Source: Plazaster borealis
Taxonomy: Eukaryota; Echinodermata; Asteroidea; Forcipulatida; Labidiasteridae
NCBI GenBank assembly: GCA_021014325.1
Contig: CM037457.1
Coordinates: forward strand, 6,182,721-6,246,720
Direction of reading: 5' to 3'
Length of the DNA: 64,000 nt
Shown here piece by piece: positions 45,101 through 50,396 of the stretch (position 1 is its first letter; the number at the start of each line of letters is the position of its first letter). The notes beneath the pieces were generated by a model, which had not been told where the DNA came from, did not search any database, and saw only the letters and a program-made list of their open reading frames with translations. Made by a program: the position numbers and the translations under genes.

Positions 45101-45234
45101 GCAAAACATGGTAGAACAACACGGCTTGATAACACCCCCACCGATGCTACAGTTGAGTCAGTGTCAAGATATTTCATGTCATCAAGGATGGAGTTTGGTT
45201 CCTTTAAGCTGTTGTGACTTCTTGTTTCTTCCAT
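14592..45234 (-). CDS. F-box/LRR-repeat protein (multi-exon gene, 744 aa)
   Basis: Coding exons, in transcript order: 45234-43825, 42378-42188, 40385-40214, 37785-37622, 35728-35645, 29909-29795, 14690-14592. All six junctions have GT and AG ends and keep the frame, giving 745 codons including the stop. Residues 1-350 are acidic, Ser/Thr/Gln-rich and probably disordered. The F-box is at about 351-397 ([20 protein letters not shown], conserved VCRAWYEYS and LWQDMDL). From about 400 to 740 run leucine-rich repeats of the cysteine-containing type (for example [37 protein letters not shown]). F-box/LRR proteins bind Skp1 through the F-box and a substrate through the LRRs in SCF ubiquitin ligases; the substrate cannot be read here. 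It resembles metazoan FBXL proteins in general, and I cannot assign a specific orthologue. The start ATG at 45234 has a strong context (ggccATGg). Confidence 0.93.
14771..15101. mobile_element. TTAA MITE with CTCTTTCAGTGCC termini
   Basis: Left TTAActctttcagtgccc at 14771; right ggcactgaaagagTTAA ending at 15101. The inverted ends start right at the TTAA. It sits only 80 bp upstream of the last exon's splice acceptor, so its right edge of insertion may matter for branch-point use. Short overlapping frames within it are not genes. Confidence 0.85.
15110..15860. other. Intronic, no gene recognised
   Basis: AT-rich. A tttgtttgtttgtttg microsatellite occurs at about 15212-15227. Two overlapping frames near 15237-15561 lack recognisable domains. 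No repeat shared with the rest of the window was noticed. Confidence 0.5.
15867..16172. mobile_element. MITE, CAGGGTTCTCCCCA family, 5-bp duplication ACTGT
   Basis: Ends cagggttttccccatgcaca and ctggggagaaccctg are inverted, flanked by ACTGT on both sides (15862-15866 and 16173-16177). The interior has repeated cgatacgcaa words. Other copies: 41049-42150 (split by a hAT-like element) and 45464-45748; a fragment lies at about 16768-16808. The 5-bp duplication excludes Tc1/mariner and TTAA groups. Confidence 0.88.
16505..16680 (-). repeat. tRNA-Gly-like SINE, tail half
   Basis: Shares tttatctttctggtaatga, tgtgggaggaaaacccca and gggaaaactcacgtagtc with the copies at 29165 and (inverted) 8857. 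The tRNA head is missing. Confidence 0.7.
17012..17300 (+). mobile_element. tRNA-Leu-derived SINE
   Basis: Head gttgtgtccgagctggtcta, arm ggactcaagttctggtg, B box gggttcggttcac, then cttgcgtccttgagcaag and caaggtgctttaaaaataga near the tail. Moderately diverged plus-strand copy. Confidence 0.8.
17834..18402. repeat. Large inverted repeat (about 220-bp arms, 130-bp loop)
   Basis: Left arm about 17834-18055 and right arm about 18183-18402 are reverse complements with few differences. Examples are aatgtcaaattcaattttgt near 17841 and acaaaattgaatttgacatt near 18374, and ggatgttttggtgcatt against aaccaaaacatcc. The transcript could form a long hairpin. It is probably a foldback transposon; no TSD was identified. 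Confidence 0.88.
18590..18840. repeat. Dispersed repeat shared with 60120-60400
   Basis: Shared words include attccattgta(t/g)tagtgt-like, the cactgtgct/accgtgctg block, taatgcccgatt-like and the caggctgc.accattgtttatc-like end. The match is patchy, indicating an old family. Nearby sequence at 19321-19390 may continue it (tgagaacctttcttgtc against tgagaacttttgttgtc near 60506). Confidence 0.5.
18895..19320. mobile_element. Penelope-like element terminal fragment (tentative)
   Basis: Two direct copies of a ctactgccgcggagtaga block with ttcggaattcgggagacta (about 18908-18990) are followed by gtctcaacgtttcgactagc and ttgctctagtcatcgtcagg (about 19130-19172). The reverse complement of the latter, cctgacgatgactagagc with gtcgaaacg, resembles the hammerhead-like terminal sequences of Penelope-like retroelements. 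No reverse transcriptase or GIY-YIG domain is present, so the assignment is by motif only. Confidence 0.5.
19718..20010 (-). repeat. tRNA-like dispersed repeat (first of two in tandem)
   Basis: The minus-strand tRNA-like segment is at about 19750-19822. The plus-strand blocks gccagtcagaagtcat, cctgtaactgccgtgtagcc and cctgggaagcggcagcagag follow. A second copy begins 30 bp later in the same orientation. Confidence 0.8.
20030..20370 (-). repeat. tRNA-like dispersed repeat (second in tandem, plus fragment)
   Basis: It repeats the preceding unit with a shortened tRNA-like part (about 20040-20082). From about 20305 the tRNA-proximal block gttgaacactaacaaattga starts a third unit that breaks off near 20370. 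The tandem arrangement suggests unequal exchange or repeated insertion. Confidence 0.75.
20539..20885. mobile_element. TTAA MITE, AGGCACTG family (one end lost)
   Basis: Left TTAA then aggcactgaacacgtttgg. The body matches 13106-13479 in reverse orientation, including aaacttcttgcaagaag. The right terminus is replaced after atatttgttttatt. Confidence 0.85.
20890..22100. other. Intronic; degenerate repeats with ATTGCAGGCTGG
   Basis: The motif aaattgcaggctgg(t/c) followed by a gaccatacaaaag block recurs at about 19660, 21090 and 21260, with related sequence at 19585, at irregular spacing. The stretch 21540-21800 is the second copy of the 12070 repeat. No gene recognised. Confidence 0.5.
22742..23045 (+). 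repeat. Dispersed repeat beginning with a 33-nt poly-G run
   Basis: An uninterrupted G run at about 22742-22774 leads into aatccacaaggcttgtgg and the family seen at 3425-3690. The run could form a G-quadruplex and is prone to assembly error. Upstream, 22650-22740 ends with acagggcttgaattc, resembling the end of another element. Confidence 0.65.
23605..23786. repeat. Near-perfect palindrome, 83-bp arms and 17-nt loop
   Basis: Left arm 23605-23687 and right arm 23705-23786 pair with about five mismatches: attaattaggggttaacagt on the left is answered by actgttaaccactaattaat on the right. The loop is cctcaccttcagctcgt. The length and ends suggest a foldback MITE. Confidence 0.93.
24233..24518. 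repeat. Direct repeat pair of about 66 bp
   Basis: The block aataagtaggaccacgatct with gtgg(t/c)accagacttattgct recurs at about 24240-24300 and 24459-24518, 219 bp apart. The spacer has a tggctgtggcagctggctgc tract. This could be two ends of one element; no gene is seen. Confidence 0.8.
24519..25400. other. Intronic, no gene recognised
   Basis: AT-rich sequence without supported frames or recognised repeats. Confidence 0.5.
25410..26488 (+). mobile_element. CRE-rich repeat, copy A (about 1.08 kb)
   Basis: It starts ctagacatgattgc after AAT repeats, with the palindrome gcatttgtgcacaaatgc and then agagctgttttg. Exact TGACGTCA occurs at 25624, 25758, 25903, 26070, 26328, 26348 and 26359. A CTCF-like gtcgccagagggcgctc is at 26043-26059. 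CACGTG occurs in gtcacgtgac words near 25890 and 26334. It ends near 26488 in AAT repeats. There is no ORF above chance. Confidence 0.85.
26491..28159 (+). mobile_element. CRE-rich repeat, copy B with internal duplication
   Basis: It starts ctagacataattgc at 26491. At about 27030 it jumps back: the segment beginning ggattaaagtatgttccg (26750-27030) is repeated at about 27040-27320. The CTCF-like site is damaged (gctagagggcctc, 27411-27423). A 122-bp MITE is nested at 27787-27908. The 3' end carries three tandem hairpins built on agctgtttcgct and its inverse (28010-28035, 28056-28087 and 28121-28150), then AAT repeats. Confidence 0.82.
27787..27908. mobile_element. MITE with TTTTGAGATATGG inverted ends, nested in copy B
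   Basis: Ends aagccattttgagatatgg and ccatatctcaaaaaggctt, 122 bp. The empty site is gcaattgctc in copy A (26419-26428). The filled site reads gcaat, then the element, then attgctc, so the duplication is 2 bp (AT). A second copy is at 55864-56152. The 2-bp target suggests a Tc1/mariner-like mechanism, though the expected dinucleotide is TA. Confidence 0.88.
28160..29160. other. Intronic, no gene recognised
   Basis: AT-rich. A GC-richer patch at about 28830-28930 (ggccggcgccggcgacgcgg) has no associated frame longer than about 80 codons and no recognised domain. Confidence 0.5.
29165..29465 (-). mobile_element. tRNA-Gly-like SINE
   Basis: Minus-strand copy: tail side attcatttatctattttaat, gtgggaggaaaacccaaact, B box complement ggattcgaactgggg, and head complement ending near aacctaatccactt. 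Matches 8857-9142 in reverse. Confidence 0.8.
29795..29909 (-). CDS. F-box/LRR gene, sixth coding exon
   Basis: Acceptor gtttgttttccag and donor AACTTG/GTAAGG. It encodes most of residue 674 through 712, reading [15 protein letters not shown], then [20 protein letters not shown]. Phase 2 in, phase 0 out. One and a half LRRs. Confidence 0.92.
30066..30129. repeat. Fragment of TTTAGAGACCA MITE and AAT microsatellite
   Basis: accctgaagagaccattcat and ttctg match the left end of the MITE at 59675. AAT repeats (about 30092-30129) then lead directly into CRE-rich copy C. Confidence 0.65.
30130..30955 (+). mobile_element. CRE-rich repeat, copy C
   Basis: It starts ctagacataattgc with gcatttgtgcacaaatgc and atagctgtttcg. 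TGACGTCA occurs in gatgacgtcattg (about 30494), tgtgacgtcattg (about 30654) and gatgacgtcacgtgac (about 30913). The CTCF-like ccgctagagggcgctg is at 30628-30643. The 3' hairpin end is missing; a short tandem repeat follows. Confidence 0.83.
31095..31245. repeat. Short tandem repeat, 40-47 bp period, about 3.4 units
   Basis: Units start gtgtacaaatgattacgcac and continue attggc(a/g)tggcattg, at about 31103, 31143 and 31184, with a partial unit near 31231. It produces a 156-codon frame (30952-31422) that I reject as a gene. Confidence 0.85.
31276..32232 (+). mobile_element. CRE-rich repeat, copy D with intact 3' hairpin
   Basis: Head decayed (gcacaaatacatagctgtttcg). Contains the CTCF-like ccgctagagggcgctg (31732-31747) and TGACGTCA words near 31598, 31758, 32027 and 32047. 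It ends in the hairpin agctgtttcgct/agcgaaacagct and ctaataatag at about 32203-32238. Confidence 0.83.
32234..32765 (-). mobile_element. tRNA-Leu-derived SINE with nested MITE
   Basis: Minus-strand copy: tail aataatagtggcttcttata at 32234, body resuming at about 32471 (gtcactcagtgacgctcatg), B box complement ggtttgaaccc and anticodon-arm complement agaacttgagccc. The first head bases are lost. The interruption at 32262-32470 matches 8330-8548. The overlap tcaa at both junctions suggests a 4-bp duplication. Confidence 0.8.
32765..33028. mobile_element. TTAA MITE with AGAGACCA/TGGTCTCT ends (left end decayed)
   Basis: Right end tatggtctcttaaggg then TTAA. The interior shares cttgcagccgtttgtggccg and tggtacaagccg with 59675-59986. 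The left terminus is not clear. Confidence 0.7.
33030..33550. other. Intronic, no gene recognised
   Basis: Repeated words tataaagaggt(t/a) (about 33338 and 33438) within otherwise unremarkable AT-rich sequence. Confidence 0.5.
33553..33776 (-). mobile_element. CRE-rich repeat, head-only copy
   Basis: In reverse complement it starts ctagacatgattgcatttgt (ending near 33772), runs through ttataatttttt and acaatatttaatgcc, and stops after gatgacgtcatgatgacgca at about 33555. It lies tail-to-head with copy E. Confidence 0.8.
33800..35015 (-). mobile_element. CRE-rich repeat, copy E, interrupted by TTAA MITE
   Basis: Minus-oriented copy: cctttaagtcagaaattgct, cgatgacgtcatc words, CTCF-like complement agcgccctctagcgaca (34600-34616), cttccggtcgaaaccggaag, and the end region caatgaaactttcaggg. 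It is split at 33977-34350 by the AGGC-type MITE. Without the MITE the junction reads tttTTAAatatttg, as in copies A and B. Its outer end at 35015 abuts a fragment of the AGAGACCA MITE (35022-35100). Confidence 0.85.
33977..34350. mobile_element. TTAA MITE, AGGCATCGTACACG copy nested in copy E
   Basis: Left TTAA (33977-33980) then aggcatcgtacacgtttgg; right ccaaacgtgtacgatgcct then TTAA (34347-34350). The terminal repeats are identical over about 20 bp and the target duplication is exact, so this is one of the younger insertions. Confidence 0.95.
35112..35470 (+). mobile_element. tRNA-Leu-derived SINE, 5' truncated
   Basis: Starts within the anticodon arm (gggattcaagtcctgg), then cttgacacttgtgtccttaa, attgcttcgtcctccggatg and acagaacc-type body words. 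The tail region is ggtgctacataaataggttt. Confidence 0.78.
35490..35560. repeat. Penelope-like terminal motif fragment
   Basis: tttgagaaagactctgcata followed by agggtcaaaacttgatgcc resembles the fragment at 46075-46140 (gagaaagaactctgctaagg, tcgaaatgtgaggcc). Such AGACTCTGCT...GTCGAAA words are typical of Penelope-like element ends. Motif-level evidence only. Confidence 0.45.
35645..35728 (-). CDS. F-box/LRR gene, fifth coding exon
   Basis: Acceptor ttgctttcag and donor GCGG/GTAAGG. It encodes [20 protein letters not shown], then DEIVQHC: one LRR, residues about 646-674. It is too short to stand out as an ORF and was found by phase and LRR periodicity. Phase 2 on both sides. Confidence 0.92.
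35750..36168 (-). mobile_element. SINE derived from tRNA-Leu(CAA), full length
   Basis: Minus-strand head cgtgtcgtggccgagcgg near 36168, arm ggactcgagctctgg, B box gggttcgagtcc. The body has tgtcttgcttaaggacacaa and acaccggggcgaacccc; the tail ends in attaggcgcttaatacgg, cacaacatttattagg and ATT repeats. Well preserved. Confidence 0.88.
36334..37047. mobile_element. GAATTCTGCGCTTACGG-type MITE split by another element
   Basis: Left half 36334-36386 (ggctctgcttaccaagg, aattctgcgcttg) and right half 36936-37047 (gtgcggaattccctgcttcc, gtaag, ggaattgggcc). The element at 36392-36930 separates them. Confidence 0.75.
36392..36930. mobile_element. TIR element with 5-bp duplication GGCCT
   Basis: Flanked by GGCCT at 36387-36391 and 36931-36935. 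The ends taaaaaaaaaaattgttatg with ttggc, and gccaacataacatatttttt with ttta, are inverted. About 540 bp. Short frames on both strands show no transposase signature, so it is non-autonomous. Confidence 0.82.
37048..37620. other. Intronic, no gene recognised
   Basis: The fourth intron of the F-box/LRR gene's coding part ends here. A C-run at about 37135-37145 and short frames near 37034-37273 have no recognisable domain. Confidence 0.5.
37622..37785 (-). CDS. F-box/LRR gene, fourth coding exon
   Basis: Acceptor ctcccatcag and donor CATCG/GTATGTG. It encodes residues 592-646, [20 protein letters not shown] to [15 protein letters not shown] and NIAH. Two LRRs. Phase 0 in, phase 2 out. Confidence 0.94.
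38150..39150 (+). pseudogene. CR1/L2-like LINE, 5'-truncated, with frameshift
   Basis: 38165-38515 encodes reverse-transcriptase motifs: [13 protein letters not shown], the catalytic [11 protein letters not shown], then LNADKTEVL and [10 protein letters not shown]. The frame shifts near 38518-38525 and continues to 39060 with [30 protein letters not shown] and [13 protein letters not shown]. The stop is at 39058-39060. The 3' tail has tcagcgccttagagtaaac and ggcgctttataaatgac, then T/A-rich sequence. Endonuclease and the first RT motifs are missing. It is antisense to the host gene in its intron, so it cannot move by itself. Confidence 0.9.
39340..39488. repeat. MITE, GGGCCC family, interior only
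   Basis: aatcagcaggataccagtta, gaattgtattttagctagta and ggtaagcataattttgttgt match the interior of 11218-11419. The terminal inverted repeats are gone. Confidence 0.7.
39489..40120. other. Intronic, no gene recognised
   Basis: Contains a perfect palindrome, tgtaccccatggggtaca (39902-39919). A 69-codon frame at 39885 has no known features. Confidence 0.5.
40214..40385 (-). CDS. F-box/LRR gene, third coding exon
   Basis: Acceptor ctcacttttcatcag and donor TTACAG/GTTTGT. It encodes residues 534-591, [20 protein letters not shown] to [20 protein letters not shown]. Phase 2 in, phase 0 out. Two LRRs. Confidence 0.94.
40423..40690 (+). mobile_element. tRNA-Leu-derived SINE
   Basis: Head gtcgtgtcgtggctgagcgg is well kept, but the anticodon arm is rearranged (agtgcatgggtcgtgacg). 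B-box-like gggtcccggtc, then gcatttgtgtccttcagcaa and a caaggtgctatgg tail. Confidence 0.75.
41049..42150. mobile_element. MITE, CAGGGTTCTCCCCA family, split by a hAT-like element
   Basis: Left end cagggttctccccattgcac at 41049, right end ctggggagaaccctg at 42150. The outer flanks atgta/ttgta are a near 5-bp duplication. The host family sequence is interrupted at 41112-41942 and resumes with tgatacgcacac. Confidence 0.82.
41112..41942. mobile_element. Non-autonomous hAT-like element with 8-bp duplication
   Basis: GCTGATAC occurs on both sides (41104-41111 and 41943-41950). The terminal repeats are taaggctgtgc and gcacaggctta (10 of 11 matching). Both subterminal regions have repeated ggttacacg words in inverted arrangement. 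The 8-bp duplication and the GGCTGTGC-type terminus are hallmarks of hAT transposons. No transposase frame (the longest is 84 codons), so it depends on another copy. Confidence 0.9.
42188..42378 (-). CDS. F-box/LRR gene, second coding exon
   Basis: Acceptor cttaaacccagcag and donor GACAG/GTGAGA. It encodes residues 471-534, [20 protein letters not shown] to [13 protein letters not shown]. Phase 0 in, phase 2 out. Two and a half LRRs. Confidence 0.95.
42480..42769 (-). mobile_element. tRNA-Leu-derived SINE, deleted anticodon arm
   Basis: Minus-strand family copy: gtgctgcagtgcattcagca, acaccagggcaaacccc, gtcccatccgaaggac, head complement gaccgctcggccatgaaatg. The B box and anticodon arm regions are shortened. 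Confidence 0.78.
42770..43824. other. First coding-region intron, no element recognised
   Basis: Intron between the first two coding exons, with donor CCAG/GTACGT at 43825/43824. AT-rich; frames near 43011-43510 are not supported. Confidence 0.55.
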
Positions 45235-45326
45235 GGCCTTGTGTAGCTTCAATATCACACATGTTGCATGTTGTCTATTTTGGTTTTGTTCTACCACATG
45301 TAGGTATTTCTTGGGTCAACATTGTG
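43825..45326 (-). CDS. F-box/LRR gene, first coding exon with 5' leader
   Basis: Acceptor tttgctttatctttttccag opens the exon at 45326, so an upstream non-coding exon is likely. 45235-45326 is leader with a 15-codon upstream ORF that begins ATGTTGACC and ends TAG. The main ATG is at 45232-45234; an in-frame TGA lies upstream of it. The exon encodes residues 1-470: an acidic disordered region (for example [21 protein letters not shown]), the F-box at 351-397 and the first LRRs ([27 protein letters not shown]). It ends at CCAG/GTACGT, phase 0. Confidence 0.93.
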
Positions 45327-45463
45327 CTGGAAAAAGATAAAGCAAATAGAAGATGGTTACTCTTATTAGTATCAGGGACTTAATAAGATGGATTGTCCTT
45401 CCTTTTTACTCAATTAAAAAGTACACGTTTATACGGAAAATGTAAACCCAGACCATTCAACCC

Positions 45464-45748
45464 CAGGGTTCTTCCCAGGTTTTTTCAAAACTGTTGGGCA
45501 TTCTGGACAAACATTTTTTATGTTTGGCCGAAGCGCGCTAAATTGAAACAAGGTCCTCGGAATGTTTTCTACTTGGTGTTGTTCTTGGTTTTCAAAGCCC
45601 TACTATTTGGAGCATTTTATATGTTTTTTTTGTTTTTGTTTTTTTTGCGTATCGGCTGTTTTTGTGTATCGGCCAAAATTATTGCGTATCGGCACGCAAT
45701 TCTTGCGTATCAGCCCGTTACGCTAACTTGTGCATGGGGAGAACCATG
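45464..45748. mobile_element. MITE, CAGGGTTCTCCCCA family, 5-bp duplication AACCC
   Basis: Ends cagggttcttcccagg and tgcatggggagaaccatg, flanked by AACCC (45459-45463 and 45749-45753). Reverse orientation relative to 15867-16172, with gcgtatcggc words in the interior. Confidence 0.88.
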
Positions 45749-46074
45749 AACCCCATGGTCTAAACATCCAGAAGGAAATGATTAATAACTTTTTGTCTTT
45801 GCTTTCTCCACCGATGTCCCCCTTTTAAGCATGGTTCATTCACTAATTAATTACTTGTTCTCCCTCTTTCCACCTTTGATTTTGTCTTTTGTGTTTCCAT
45901 CCTCTTGTGGTTAAACTATAGCTCCTTCCCTCTAACCCCACCCCCTGTCTCCCTTTTCATTGTTCAGTCCTTTGCTTCTACTGACTGCATTCGGTCTGCC
46001 TCTTTTCACTTCTTTCTACTTTGACTGCTTTGGTTACAACTTTCATGTGTGTTTTGTTTTGTGTTGTCATTATT

Positions 46075-46140
46075 TTAGCCTTAGAGAAAGAACTCTGCTA
46101 AGGTCGAAATGTGAGGCCATTAAACAACTTTTGAAAATGT
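46075..46140. repeat. Penelope-like terminal motif fragment
   Basis: agagaaagaactctgctaag then gtcgaaatgtgaggccatta; compare 35490-35560. No coding domain nearby. Confidence 0.45.
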
Positions 46141-46199
46141 AAATTTACTATACTTGAAGAAGTGAACGTCGGCCATTTCACATTAACAACTGCTTTATA

Positions 46200-47500
46200 C
46201 TTTTAACCTTATACTCATAGTTCCAGCAAAGTAGGAGTAGCCCATATTCATCAATGCCACATGTCTGACTGAGTGAAAAAGTACCCGTCTTTTCAAATAG
46301 TTGTGATAATCGTAACCCTCAATCCCGACCTCCTGACAGTCATCGATCTGAGGGTTACGACGAACCACATTTGTTATATATTTTTTTCCCAAAATTTTAA
46401 ATGATCCCATTTGGGTATATTTAGAAAAAATAAATCTTCACTCATAGTCTGCCGTAGCTATCTTGTGAAGTTAGGGGGGAATATCCATAGCTGACTGTCA
46501 CTTTCTAACTTCATTTCCTCGATTTCTTTTCAGCCTCTCAAGGATTTGGTAGCTTAAATGCTAATTATTGACCTTTACAAAAGAAAATTCTAGCAGACAT
46601 TTCATCACAAAGCCTGAACTCTCACGCACTCATGTCCGGCAAAGAAACTAAACAAATAAAATGGAATTTAGCGAGTAACATTGTCAAGACCACTGTAGAC
46701 CCAAAATGACTTATTTTCCATGATTTCAACACTTGAGTTATGACTTTGAAAAAAGTTGTAATATTAATAGTTCAAAGTGCCTTATCCTTTCTGTTTAACA
46801 CTACAGGCTACAGTTACATTCTTTCAACCTTTCAGGACAGGTACATGTACGAATATAATTTGACCTTAGTAAAACTTTTACTAAAAGTTAAGGGAGATAA
46901 AGTGGCAGTCGGATACAGCATTTTATTTTTAGGACACAGGTCATCTAAACTCTAGGCAAGAGACTGACCAGTCCAAAGTCACCAAGAATCAAGTCATGTA
47001 AGTCTTGAGTCTTGAGTAGAGAACTCCCTATAGCAGTTACATGTAGCAGTTCTCAAAGGAAACTATACTGAAATGGTGCATCAGGTGAAATCACTGGTCA
47101 TTTGTGCAAGTGATGATAAACAAATTACGTAGTAAAGATGCAAGTAAAATGCATATAATATGTACATTTACAGGAGCTTGGACTGGAGCCAGCACTAGGC
47201 GTTAAAACACCCAGAGATAGGAGGGCTAGCTTCTGGAAAGTACCAACAGATGTAGCGTACACTGCTGATGGGGGTAGCTGGTTCCATAATCTCACTGAGC
47301 GTGGGTAGAGTGAGAACTTGTAGGAGTCAATGGATGCATCATGGTGTATTTACATGTAAGATGGTGGTCCTGTCTAGTGAAGTACGTGTATGTCGATGGA
47401 TGAATAACTGAGTAAGTAATAACTAAATAAGTTACGATTATGATACGATTAATGATTATCATAGGTAGCCTACTTTTCAACTACTTTTCAACTATTGTTT
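46200..47500. other. Intergenic or 5' intron; decayed repeat pieces
   Basis: Segments at about 46530-46740 resemble 48630-48800 (attttgacctttaaaa-like, aaatggagtttagcaag-like). Segments near 46750-46930 resemble 49790-49925 (gtcggatat, ttaagggagataa). They look like pieces of one repeat family. No gene recognised. Confidence 0.5.
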
Positions 47501-47503
47501 CAT

Positions 47504-48128
47504 CCCAACTTGACAATCGCCCCAACTATAGTTGGGACTGGTCCCAGTGTTAAAGTTGGGGCGCCCCCAACTATAGTTGGGATCACCCATAGAGCTATAC
47601 AGGATAGGCTTCCACGAAAGCGATAACCGTAATCTATCGTGCGCGGACTGCTGTGTGACGCACACTGCAGACACAGGCTATTGCTGGAGAGTTCAATCGG
47701 CGTAAATGGAAGGATTATCAAGATTTTTTATTTCAAACCTTGGCCTAACATAAGCATATATGCTCATTTTCTTGGCCCCTAAGGTAATTTTTGATTTTCT
47801 CAAATTTTCTCGACTTACAACAACGGGACTCATACGTGAAATGCTGTAAAGAAAAACTTGAGAAGAATCCATTACTCCATCACACGCAACAACTTTTACT
47901 ACCCACCCAGCCCACGCCGCAGTCAGACGCCCACTAATTACTACTGCAAGGTACTTTGCAAACGTGACAACCAGTCAGTGGGGATGGGGGTATCATGGGG
48001 AGACTGGCTCTGATGGTATACCCTGTATTTACTGCAATCCCAACTACATGTATAGTTGGGACGCCCCAACTATAACACTCAAGTTGGGACTAGTTCCAAC
48101 GATAGTTGGGGCGATTGTCAAGTTTGGG
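47504..48128. mobile_element. TIR element with CCCAACTATAGTTGGG modules
   Basis: Left cccaacttgacaatcgcccc and right ggggcgattgtcaagtttgg are inverted. Each arm (about 80 bp) contains further copies of the palindrome cccaactatagttggg. The roughly 465-bp centre has no transposase frame. The superfamily is unknown and the duplication was not resolved. Confidence 0.88.
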
Positions 48129-50390
48129 CGGAACTAGCCCCATGAAATATGCTTGACTCCCTCCTTCTCCTTGGCCCTACGCCAAAGTACCTTCAGGGGG
48201 TGAAACAAAATTTGTTTTGGTGTAATTTTATGCAAATATTAAGAGCTGGCAATCGCTTGATAAACATCGTCGGCGTCATGATGTTTACTGATAAGGTAAC
48301 TTGGTAAAGTGAAAACTGGGGGGAAAACCTTGGCATAAAAACGTGGGTTTCTATTCAAAAAATTATTTCACCTCCTGAAGATACTTTGACTCATTGAGCA
48401 TAGGGCCAAGAAGCAGAGGTAGTCCTGTGTATTGGCACTGGGCTAGGGTAGGGCGGAACATCAACGCCAACGGGTTTCCTCGGTCTCAACTGTGATGTTT
48501 GTGACTTTCAGTTTTAATGTTAATAATATTCCTCATCAGTCATTGATATTATGGAAAAAATATTGTATCTCGCCACCAGTTTCTAAGGGATTTATTTGAT
48601 TTCTTAATGGATGTTTAACTTTATTTATTATTAAAAATATACCTCTTGAGGAATTGGTAGCTATAATTAATAAAAGTAAAACGCTTAATTTTGACCTTTA
48701 AAAAGGTAAATTCTTCATCGCACTGACGAAACTCTCAAAACAAAGGAACTAAAATGGAGTTTAGCAAGCAGCGTTGTCAACATGGTCAAGACCATCAATA
48801 ATACTCATCATTTTCATAATCATATTTCGTAGGAGTTCCTGTTTTCAGGGCGTCCCTGAAATCGATGCAAATCTTTTACCTCTCTGCGCACGATGTAAAC
48901 AGTCCCTAGATACAATTTTTGTGGTTTGACTTGCCAAGCAAAGAGTTTCCTCTCCTTTGACCAAAACTTAGAATTATGTGAGGCTCCACTGGCAAGTTAC
49001 ACTTGTATTGCAAAAATTTGTGTATTTTTAGCATTTCTACAAGTACAAAAAAATATTCATACTGTCGGGGGCCATAAAAAAAAATCGCCAAAAAAGTTTC
49101 ATTCAACATTTTTTTTTTCACAATTCACGACGATGATAAAATCATGTGACTTAAAATTCTGCTGAGCATTCTGGGGAAAAAAAAGAGGCTAAGAAGCCAT
49201 GTGCCTTATATCATTTTCTAACAGTCTGGAGAATTTCTTTTTTAAACCCTCATATCATTTATTATTAATAACATTACAATTTAAACATTGGCTTGGTGAT
49301 TCAAATATCACTGTTTACTGATATGCTTTATTATAAATGTTAAGAAACATAAAAAGATTCAAAACTTTTTTAAAAATCAGATTTGAAAGCCAAGACTTTA
49401 TTGACACTTTAAAAAAATTTTTTAATTTTTTTTACAAATTACCATCGTAATTTTTAAAATTAAATAAAAATATTTTGAATAAAATACTGCGTATGGCTTC
49501 ACCAGGACACCATACTTTCTTGTTTGCCTCGAAAACAGGTCAAACTCAAAACGGACGCTATTGAAGTCAAGATCGGCGTGGTGTGAAAGTTTCAATGTCC
49601 ATCAAGTTTTAATATATTTTTACATACTTCTTATAAACAAAGGAAGGTAATTAGGGCATCAGTTGATATATGGCATCATTATTTTTTTTCAATTCAAAGA
49701 AAAAGGCATAGTACATCGAAAACCGGACACGGGAGGATTCATATAGATAATCATCATAGACCCAAAAATGTTTTTGTTGTCATAATTTTGACACTTTGCT
49801 TTGTAGGTCCCCTACCTAATACTTTTTAGTTCAATGAAAGTTAGTATCTCTGTATACATTCCCTTCTGGACGGGTAAGGTCGGATATAGTTTGACCTAAA
49901 TTAAGGGAGATAACTGGTGGCCGTACTACTACTACACTATGGAGGAAGGAAAAGTATAGCGTACCGTACGCCCTCAGCATGCTCACTCACAAGTCTCACG
50001 ACATGACCAGACGACAGGCCGGCGGGGCTCAGCATGTCTGAGCTCAGCCACGAGCTACACCGCCCGTCAAAAGTGCTCAGCCAAGAAACTGACTTAAACT
50101 TAACAAATACGGAGCAACTTTAGGTCCCAAAATGTTGTTGAAAATGCAAAGATTCATAGAACGTTTTAAAATTTTGAAATTCGCATTGAAATTTGTGTAA
50201 AATGGGATAAGTACAAACCTGACACGGCAACTCGGTGTTGTGAATGTGCACTGAAAAGCCCGCCCTCTCTCAATATGAAATAAATTCGTGTCACTGGTAC
50301 CCTCTTTATAGATTAATGCAGTTTCAATAGGTAGGTTACCAGTGATGAATATTTATGTTGGTTTATATACTATTGCGCACCACTATATTT
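48129..50390. other. No gene recognised; GC-richer patch near 49970-50070
   Basis: Mostly AT-rich with decayed repeats. The 49960-50070 stretch is GC-richer (gacaggccggcggggctcag). On the minus strand it contains a donor-like CTT/GTGAGT at 49991/49990, so it could be a non-coding first exon and promoter of the F-box/LRR gene. This is speculative without transcripts. Confidence 0.35.
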
Positions 50391-50396
50391 CATGAC

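Noticed and set aside
49960..50070. First exon and promoter of the F-box/LRR gene
   Set aside because: A GC-richer patch and one donor-like site are not enough. Kept only as a low-confidence note in the gap entry.
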